A stretch of DNA of 5,103 bases from Bacillota bacterium. GTDB taxonomy: Bacteria > Bacillota > Clostridia > Lachnospirales > Lachnospiraceae. This document shows, piece after piece, positions 1 to 3,602 of the stretch (positions within the stretch are counted from its first letter, which is position 1; the number at the start of each line of letters is the position of its first letter). The notes beneath the pieces were generated by a model. The model ran no database searches. It saw only the letters and a program-made list of their open reading frames with translations, and was not told the DNA's origin. A program made the position numbers and the translations under genes. The DNA is taken from contig JAEZLY010000216.1 in the NCBI GenBank assembly GCA_023414985.1, positions 1 to 5,103 on the forward strand. The letters run 5' to 3'.

Positions 1-482
1 GTGTGGCTGTCGGGTTAACCAGACAACAGTTTGATGAGCTGGAGCTGCTATCCACCCTCCATGATATCGGAAAGATAGGGATTGATAATCAAATACTCAA
101 TAAACCGGATGTATTGACACCGGAGGAGTGGTTCAAGATGAAAAAGCATTCGGATATCGGGTATCGGATTGCCATGGCATCACCGGAGCTGATGTCGATT
201 GCTTACTATATTCTTACACATCATGAACGTTGGGACGGAAGCGGATACCCGCAAGGTCTTGCCGGTGAAAAAATACCGTTGCTGTCGAGAATCCTTGCCG
301 TGGCGGACGCTTATGATGCGATGACGGAGGATAGACCATACCGAAAGGGCATGTCCAAGGAGGTTGCTCTTCAGGAAATTGTGAAGAATGCAGGGACCCA
401 GTTTGATCCGAAGATTGCCAGTTATTTTGTAGAAATCATATCTATGGAAGCTTCCGGCATTGACAGATCAAAGGAACAGTGA
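1..482 (+). CDS. HD-GYP domain phosphohydrolase (probable c-di-GMP phosphodiesterase), 5'-truncated by window edge
   Basis: C-terminal part of an HD-GYP protein, a metal-dependent phosphodiesterase family that mostly hydrolyses cyclic di-GMP. The reading frame is open to the left edge. The first codon in view (GTG at 3) is very unlikely to be the start, because the opening helix and first His of the HD-GYP domain are missing. Counting from that codon, the visible catalytic motifs are HDIGKIG at residues 20-26, K48-H49, HHERWDGSGYP at 73-83 (the HHE and GYP signatures) and VADAYDAM at 100-107, followed by DRPYRK and GTQFDP. All the metal-ligand motifs in view are intact, so the domain looks active. 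About 20 residues follow the domain, ending in TGA at 480-482. The missing N-terminus would normally carry a receiver, PAS or other sensor domain, so the input signal cannot be told. No strong terminator follows. Confidence 0.93.
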   Translation, partial: VAVGLTRQQFDELELLSTLHDIGKIGIDNQILNKPDVLTPEEWFKMKKHSDIGYRIAMASPELMSIAYYILTHHERWDGSGYPQGLAGEKIPLLSRILAVADAYDAMTEDRPYRKGMSKEVALQEIVKNAGTQFDPKIASYFVEIISMEASGIDRSKEQ

Positions 483-572
483 TAAAATATGCCGGTAAAA
501 GTATCATATTTCCAACCGAAAGTAATCGGTGAAAGTTGATATCATACGATAATGATCGAAAAGAGGGATAGG

Positions 573-593
573 ATGATAGTTATTACTTGCTAA
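573..593 (+). CDS. Candidate leader peptide, 6 codons (MIVITC)
   Basis: ATG at 573 is preceded by the purine-rich AGAGGGATAGG at 562-572, which can serve as a Shine-Dalgarno (AGAGGG, about 5 nt spacing). The frame encodes Met-Ile-Val-Ile-Thr-Cys and stops at TAA 591-593. Leader peptides this short are known upstream of resistance genes under ribosome-mediated attenuation. The stop lies 16 nt before the ATG of the next leader ORF, close enough for coupling. The evidence is only the Shine-Dalgarno and the context, and such a short frame can arise by chance. Confidence 0.35.
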   Translation: MIVITC

Positions 594-609
594 TTATATT
601 TTAATAGCG

Positions 610-729
610 ATGAATGCAGTCGGAACCGGCTTTCTTTTGTTGCGGGCAAGTAATGAATATCCTTATCATCATATTATAGATACAGAAGGACTTTATCCAT
701 GTAACCGAAATTACGGCTGCGTAGGATGA
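610..729 (+). CDS. Candidate leader ORF, 39 aa, overlapping the antiterminator segment
   Basis: Small open frame from ATG 610 to TGA 727-729 in the leader of the ABC-F gene. The peptide begins MNAVGTGFLLLRASNEYPYH and its second half carries Cys31 and Cys37 within CNRNYGC. I do not recognise it as a known protein. No Shine-Dalgarno precedes ATG 610, so translation would depend on coupling to the short ORF ending at 593, or on an alternative start: the frame is open back to 580, where it reads as hydrophobic residues. Codons 8-13 (FLLLRA) are encoded by 631-647, the segment that can pair with the terminator's left arm, so a ribosome translating this ORF would control which RNA structure forms. 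It may be a regulatory uORF, or a chance frame over structured RNA. Confidence 0.35.
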   Translation: MNAVGTGFLLLRASNEYPYHHIIDTEGLYPCNRNYGCVG

Positions 730-765
730 TGTCAGTATATTGTGTAAGGGAGCCCACAAGAGAGA
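631..765 (+). promoter_or_regulatory. Predicted antiterminator pairing (631-647 with 752-765)
   Basis: TTTCTTTTGT at 631-640 pairs with ACAAGAGAGA at 756-765 over ten consecutive positions (two G-U), and GGGC at 644-647 pairs with GCCC at 752-755, leaving TGC 641-643 bulged. This 14-bp helix uses bases 752-760, which form the left arm of the terminator hairpin, so the two structures exclude each other. A further possible pairing, GAACCGGC at 623-630 with GCCTGGTTC at 795-803 (one bulged base), would extend the alternative fold around the terminator's T run. The pairing was found by eye; its energy has not been computed. Confidence 0.45.
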
Positions 766-784
766 TTCTTTGTGGGTATTTTTT
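753..784 (+). terminator. Rho-independent terminator in the ABC-F leader (probable attenuator)
   Basis: CCCACAA at 753-759 pairs with TTGTGGG at 770-776 (7 bp, with a possible G-U at 760/769), and TATTTTTT follows at 777-784. It is a classic intrinsic terminator. It lies after the 39-codon leader ORF and 64 nt before the ABC-F start, too far from the HD-GYP stop (about 270 nt) to be simply that gene's terminator. Together with the competing antiterminator, this suggests conditional premature termination of the ABC-F transcript. Confidence 0.8.
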
Positions 785-848
785 CGTTCAAATTGCCTGG
801 TTCGGACCGGCTGCTTCAGGGACGTAAGCTTGGAAGGAGTGTGATGAT

Positions 849-2438
849 ATGTCCCAGATTAATGTAAATGATTTAACGTTTGGTTATGCAACCAGCTATG
901 ATACGATATTCGAGCATGTCAGCTTTCAGATCGATACAGATTGGAGGCTTGGATTTATTGGAAGAAATGGGAGAGGTAAGACTACCTTTTTAAAGCTTTT
1001 AATGGGAAGCTATGAATATCAGGGAACAATTACGTCCTCGGTAAACTTCAGTTATTTTCCCTTTGCAGTGGAGGATGAAATGATGCTGACTTTGTCGGTT
1101 GTGAAGGATACCATTGCTCCTTTTTCTCAATGGGAGAAGGAGATGGAACTATGTCTGGCCGAGGAGCATACGGAAGAAAACCTGGAGAAATACGGAAAGC
1201 TGCAGGAGCTTTATCTGTCTCATGACGGATATATTATTGAAGAGTTGATTGAGAAGGAGCTTGGTAAGCTGAAGGTGGACACCGAAATCCTGGCAAGACC
1301 CTATCATACCTTAAGCTTCGGGGAGAGAACCAAATTACTCCTGGCTGCATTATTTTTACGGAAGAATAATTTCCTTCTGATTGACGAGCCGACGAATCAT
1401 CTGGATATGGAAGGAAGGGATACTCTGGCTGAGTACTTGAATAGTAAGAAAGGCTTTATGCTGGTATCCCATGACCGTAATTTCCTGGATCGATGCATTG
1501 ATCATGTACTGTCCATTAACAGGACTGACATTGAAGTGCAGAAAGGAAATTATTCCACCTGGTGGGTGAATAAAGAACGCCGGGATAATTACGAGGTGGA
1601 TAAAAATGAACAGTTGAGGAAGGAAATCACAGTGCTTTCCGATGCCGCAAAAAGAGCTAAGGGATGGTCGGATCAGGTGGAGGCCAGTAAAATCGGGACT
1701 CACGCCGCTGACCGAGGAGCAATCGGCCATAAAGCCGCCAAGATGATGAAGCGGGCGAAGGCAATTGAGAACAGAAAGCTGGATGCAATCGAGGAGAAAA
1801 AAAGTCTTCTGAAAAATATTGAGGAGCTGGAGGACTTAAAAATCAACATTCTTCCGATCGAAGGAAGGAGACTGATGGAGGCTGAGGATCTGAGTCTCTT
1901 CTACGACGGTCGCAGGGTGGTCTCGGAGGTCAACTTTACTCTGACCAAGGGAAGCAGGCTTGCAATCCATGGACGGAATGGTTCCGGTAAGACGACCTTA
2001 TTAAAGCTTCTGCTGGGACAGGAAATAGAGTATCAGGGAAGATTTTATGTCGCACCTTCACTGAAGATTTCTTATGTATCGCAGGATACTTCTTACCTGA
2101 CAGGGAATCTGAAGGACTTTGCAGTGAACTACGGACTGGACGAAACCATATTTAAGACGGTACTGCGCCAGTTGGATTTTGCCAGAGTTCAATTTGAGAA
2201 GGATATCTCAGAGTTCAGTGCGGGACAGAAGAAGAAAGTTCTGCTTGCAAAAAGCCTCGCAGAGCCTGCCCATGTGTTTCTATGGGATGAACCGTTGAAT
2301 TATATCGATATTTTTTCGAGGATGCAGATTGAAGAGTTGATCTTAAAATATCAACCTACTTTTATCTTTGTTGAGCACGACAGGATGTTCTGCGAACGGA
2401 TTGCAACAGAGGTAATTCGTCTGGAACCGGGCCTGTAA
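849..2438 (+). CDS. Lsa-family ABC-F ribosomal protection protein (antibiotic resistance ATPase)
   Basis: A 529-residue soluble ABC-F protein with two ATPase domains and no membrane segments. Relatives bind the ribosomal E site and dislodge drugs from the peptidyl transferase centre, typically lincosamides, streptogramin A and pleuromutilins. Domain 1 has Walker A GRNGRGKTT (38-46), signature LSFGE (155-159), Walker B LLIDEPTNHLD (176-186) and H-loop His208. The interdomain linker, about 245-330, contains the drug-resistance loop region with RGAIGHKAAKMMKRAK (289-304), which resembles the Lsa(A) linker as I recall it. Domain 2 has Walker A GRNGSGKTT (375-383), signature FSAGQ (456-460), Walker B FLWDEPLNYID (477-487) and His510. 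Both catalytic glutamates (180, 481) are present, and DEPLNY in domain 2 is typical of Lsa/Vga-type members. It is about 30 residues longer than Lsa(A), apparently from a longer arm around 100-145. GGAAGGAG at 832-839 sits 9 nt before ATG 849 and fixes the start. The upstream attenuator suggests drug-inducible expression. The resistance spectrum cannot be read from sequence. Confidence 0.92.
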   Translation: MSQINVNDLTFGYATSYDTIFEHVSFQIDTDWRLGFIGRNGRGKTTFLKLLMGSYEYQGTITSSVNFSYFPFAVEDEMMLTLSVVKDTIAPFSQWEKEMELCLAEEHTEENLEKYGKLQELYLSHDGYIIEELIEKELGKLKVDTEILARPYHTLSFGERTKLLLAALFLRKNNFLLIDEPTNHLDMEGRDTLAEYLNSKKGFMLVSHDRNFLDRCIDHVLSINRTDIEVQKGNYSTWWVNKERRDNYEVDKNEQLRKEITVLSDAAKRAKGWSDQVEASKIGTHAADRGAIGHKAAKMMKRAKAIENRKLDAIEEKKSLLKNIEELEDLKINILPIEGRRLMEAEDLSLFYDGRRVVSEVNFTLTKGSRLAIHGRNGSGKTTLLKLLLGQEIEYQGRFYVAPSLKISYVSQDTSYLTGNLKDFAVNYGLDETIFKTVLRQLDFARVQFEKDISEFSAGQKKKVLLAKSLAEPAHVFLWDEPLNYIDIFSRMQIEELILKYQPTFIFVEHDRMFCERIATEVIRLEPGL

Positions 2439-2719
2439 AAAGCAAGAATGATGAATTGTACCTGTTGCCGAATAATGGAAGATATGATAAGATTATTCTA
2501 TCATTATTTGGACTGTATCAAGGAAGGAAAGAAGGGATACTTCAGCTAAGAAAGATGATAGATTTGTAGGAGGAATAACAAAAACATATATCGGTTATGA
2601 TATAGTATAGTTTCATTTTTACCATTCATGTACAATCTCTGAAACACTCGGCAGTCGGCATCCCCACCGGCAGGTCCGCTGTTATAATCCAATGCAAATG
2701 ATTAGGAGAGGTGAACAAT
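2439..2719. other. Intergenic gap without a convincing gene
   Basis: This stretch of 281 nt has no well-supported gene. A weak AT hairpin (ATGATA 2484-2489 with TATCAT 2499-2504, then TTATTTG) may be all that ends the ABC-F transcript. A 33-codon frame at 2448-2549 lacks a ribosome binding site. A perfect AGGAGG at 2568-2573 has no start codon at usable distance. ATGTACAAT at 2628-2636 recurs in the control region near 3290 and 3390. A G+C-richer stretch at 2647-2680 leads into the -10 box of the next gene. Confidence 0.6.
2683..2688 (+). promoter_or_regulatory. Candidate -10 box of the 76-aa gene
   Basis: A perfect TATAAT lies 31 nt before the start codon at 2720, leaving a leader of about 25 nt. 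The bases 16-19 nt upstream are G+C-rich (2655-2670) and do not resemble TTGACA, so the promoter may need an activator or another sigma factor, or the match may be chance. Confidence 0.35.
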
Positions 2720-2950
2720 ATGAAAGAGTGGAGAATTTTGTTAGTCCTGGAATATGAGTGGAGATTGTTCCGAGTTCATCGAAAGCTGATAAACTGGCTG
2801 GTCGGAAAAGGTATGAAGTTGAATTCCGCAGTCCTGTGTTTCATCAATCGCAGCCTTGATAATCATGTGGTAATTTTATCTGAGAACAGACAACGGTATG
2901 AGCAGATTACCGGACAGATTATTCAATACTATAAGCGTGACGAGCTATAA
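2720..2950 (+). CDS. Small protein, possible Spo0E-like aspartyl-phosphate phosphatase
   Basis: A 76-residue protein starting at ATG 2720. AGGAGAGG at 2704-2711 gives a good Shine-Dalgarno 8 nt upstream; the in-frame GTG at 2711 lies within that Shine-Dalgarno and is less likely. It looks helical and basic, with no signal peptide or clear membrane helix. Residues 20-51 (HRKLINWLVGKG, then LNSAVLCFINRSLDNHVV) follow the pattern of Spo0E-type proteins: a first helix, a K-G turn, LNS, then a second helix with L-D. Spo0E proteins are short helical hairpins that remove phosphate from Spo0A-P and so delay sporulation. The Ser of the usual S-x-x-x-D motif is Asn43 here, while Leu46 and Asp47 are kept, so membership and activity are uncertain. 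The gene stands alone, with a -10 box before it and a terminator directly after the stop. Otherwise it is a hypothetical protein. Existence as a gene is well supported; the function is tentative. Confidence 0.75.
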   Translation: MKEWRILLVLEYEWRLFRVHRKLINWLVGKGMKLNSAVLCFINRSLDNHVVILSENRQRYEQITGQIIQYYKRDEL

Positions 2951-2953
2951 AAA

Positions 2954-2998
2954 AACTACCTGTCAGCACCGGTAATAGTCGGTGTATGGCAGGTAGTT
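2954..2998. terminator. Bidirectional Rho-independent terminator between convergent genes
   Basis: AACTACCTG at 2954-2962 pairs with CAGGTAGTT at 2990-2998, and CACCG 2967-2971 with CGGTG 2980-2984, giving 9 + 5 bp with an internal loop and an eight-base apical loop. On the + strand it is followed by ATTATTTG, a modest T run. On the - strand it is followed by a stronger run (complement of the A run 2949-2955). It starts 3 nt after the stop of the + strand 76-aa gene and about 30 nt after the stop of the - strand 41-aa gene, so it can serve both. Confidence 0.85.
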
Positions 2999-3028
2999 AT
3001 TATTTGTGATTAAAGATGAACCAATGTA

Positions 3029-3154
3029 TTAGGAATTCTTCTTAGGCTTTTTAATCACTTCAGGCTCGGGCATAATCGGCTTTAATGAAGGCAATACGCC
3101 TGTATCTGTCTTTTTCTTCTTCTTAACTTCCTTCTTAATATCTCTATTTGCCAT
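3029..3154 (-). CDS. Small Lys/Pro-rich protein, 41 aa, function unknown
   Basis: Reads leftward from ATG at 3154-3152 to TAA at 3031-3029. The peptide begins MANRDIKKEVKKKKKTDTGV and ends with VIKKPKKNS; about a third of the residues are Lys and five are Pro, with no Cys, membrane helix or signal peptide. Composition and the PSLKPIMPEPEV middle suggest a disordered, strongly basic protein that might bind nucleic acid, but no known domain is recognised. My impression is that short proteins of this style occur in Lachnospiraceae, which I cannot verify here. Support for a real gene is good: Shine-Dalgarno AAGGGG (complement of 3163-3168) 8 nt before the ATG, a promoter-like pair at 3192-3220, and a terminator about 30 nt past the stop that is stronger in this direction. 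Confidence 0.75.
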   Translation of the reverse strand: MANRDIKKEVKKKKKTDTGVLPSLKPIMPEPEVIKKPKKNS

Positions 3155-3191
3155 GGATACCACCCCTTAAAAAGATATTTTAATATATAAT

Positions 3192-3220
3192 ATTATAATA
3201 AGTTATGTCGATTTCGTCCA
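3192..3220 (-). promoter_or_regulatory. Sigma-A-type promoter for the 41-aa gene
   Basis: On the - strand, TGGACG (3220-3215) and a perfect TATAAT (3197-3192) are separated by exactly 17 nt. The -35 matches TTGACA at four of six positions. The start of transcription would be near 3185, giving a leader of about 30 nt with the Shine-Dalgarno inside it. The surrounding 3176-3200 is very AT-rich, so other -10 choices exist. Confidence 0.55.
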
Positions 3221-3286
3221 GTAAAACTTTACCCTTTCCCGGCTTTTATACATGGGATAATCTGCCTTTGCTGTTATATTACGATA

Positions 3287-3298
3287 AATTGTACATAT
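3287..3298 (+). repeat. Inverted repeat arm, left (AATTGTACATAT)
   Basis: This 12-mer is the exact reverse complement of ATATGTACAATT at 3383-3394. The arms lie on either side of the promoter of the solute-binding-protein gene, with TGTACA cores 96 bp apart. Each arm has a palindromic TGTACA core, so each could be a binding site for a dimeric regulator. It is far upstream of the -35 and could act as an activator or looping site. Confidence 0.5.
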
Positions 3299-3329
3299 TA
3301 AATATTTTTTGTGATGTGAAAAAATCCTA

Positions 3330-3358
3330 TTGACAGAATAAGGTACAAATGATAATAT
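3330..3358 (+). promoter_or_regulatory. Sigma-A-type promoter of the solute-binding-protein gene
   Basis: A perfect -35 TTGACA (3330-3335), a 17-nt spacer and TAATAT (3353-3358) as -10, four of six consensus positions. An AT-rich tract at 3296-3326 could act as an UP element. The start would be near 3365, inside the first ACGT operator block, giving a leader of about 240 nt. GATAAT at 3351-3356 is an alternative -10 but leaves only 15 nt of spacing. Confidence 0.7.
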
Positions 3359-3361
3359 CAA

Positions 3362-3379
3362 GTTAAACGTAAAACGTGT
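3362..3379 (+). promoter_or_regulatory. Operator block 1 (two ACGT cores), over the transcription start
   Basis: The block contains GTTAAACGTAAAAC (3362-3375) and a second ACGT core at 3374-3377, 7 bp from the first. It matches the reverse complement of block 2 (3421-3438) at 14 of 18 positions. It begins 4 nt after the -10, where a bound protein would block transcription. Imperfect palindromes with a central CG are typical of LacI-family operators, and LacI-family repressors often control carbohydrate ABC transporters. No regulator gene is in the window. Confidence 0.55.
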
Positions 3380-3382
3380 GCG

Positions 3383-3394
3383 ATATGTACAATT
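3383..3394 (-). repeat. Inverted repeat arm, right (ATATGTACAATT)
   Basis: Exact reverse complement of 3287-3298, lying just after operator block 1 and therefore in the transcribed leader. Its nine-base core ATGTACAAT also occurs at 2628-2636, ahead of the 76-aa gene. Confidence 0.5.
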
Positions 3395-3420
3395 GAATGA
3401 GCAAATTATGACAAAGTTTA

Positions 3421-3438
3421 TCACGTTTAACGTAAAAC
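3421..3438 (-). promoter_or_regulatory. Operator block 2 (mirror copy), 63 bp downstream of block 1
   Basis: GTTTAACGTAAAAC at 3425-3438 is an imperfect palindrome (12 of 14 positions symmetrical) centred on CG, with a second ACGT at 3423-3426. The whole block is an inverted copy of 3362-3379 (14 of 18). The centres of the two 14-mers are 63 bp apart, about six helical turns, so both sites face the same side of the DNA as needed for looping by a tetrameric repressor. Confidence 0.55.
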
Positions 3439-3558
3439 TGTTCAGAGGAGAAACATGATCTGACATTCAGGTATATGCAGACAACGATTTGATGATATTC
3501 ACTGCTGTCCCTGGACTCAGGATGATGAAGTAATCAAAAAAGACAGTTGAATAACCTT

Positions 3559-3581
3559 ATGTACTCTCGGAAAGAGTACAT
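3559..3581 (+). other. Hairpin just before the ribosome binding site of the solute-binding-protein gene
   Basis: ATGTACTCT at 3559-3567 pairs perfectly with AGAGTACAT at 3573-3581 (9 bp) around the loop CGGAA. No T run follows, so it is not a terminator. It ends 9 nt before the Shine-Dalgarno AAGGGG (3591-3596). It could protect the 5' end of a processed mRNA or affect ribosome access. Confidence 0.55.
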
Positions 3582-3602
3582 GGCAAATGAAAGGGGAAAA
3601 TT

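Larger units (their letters stand above)
483..848 (+). promoter_or_regulatory. Long leader/intergenic region before the ABC-F gene
   Basis: This 366-nt gap separates the phosphodiesterase gene from the ABC-F gene. Its first 90 nt hold two weak AT-rich inverted repeats (485-491 with 505-511, and ACCGA/TCGGT at 515-519 with 526-530). Neither has a good T run, so termination of the upstream gene is uncertain. GATAAT at 548-553 could be a -10 box, but no clear -35 stands 16-18 nt before it. From 560 on there are, in order, a ribosome binding site with a six-codon ORF, a 39-codon ORF, a Rho-independent terminator and the ABC-F ribosome binding site. That order (upstream ORFs, terminator, resistance ATPase) is the usual layout of drug-inducible attenuation leaders. 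The promoter position is the weakest point. Confidence 0.6.

Noticed and set aside
3..5. GTG at 3 as the true start of the HD-GYP gene
   Set aside because: The domain would lose its first helix and first conserved His, and no upstream sequence is available to show a ribosome binding site; the gene is truncated by the window edge.
1356..1730. 124-codon frame on the minus strand
   Set aside because: It lies inside the ABC-F gene, whose motifs on the other strand are unmistakable; the antisense frame shows no family features or ribosome binding site.
2484..2510. ATGATA/TATCAT hairpin as a terminator for the ABC-F gene
   Set aside because: The stem is only 6 bp, AT-rich and with a 9-nt loop, and the following T run is broken; too weak to call.
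2552..2625. Minus-strand 28-codon frame starting MNGKNETILY
   Set aside because: It has no convincing ribosome binding site, no promoter-to-gene logic and low-complexity content; likely chance.
3316..3327. TGTGA-type CRP-like half-site before the promoter
   Set aside because: There is no matching second half, and CRP-type control of this kind is not expected in Clostridia.
3203..3466. 87-codon frame on the minus strand over the transporter control region
   Set aside because: It crosses the promoter and operator blocks, and its start codon has no recognisable ribosome binding site; the translation is low-complexity AT-driven sequence.
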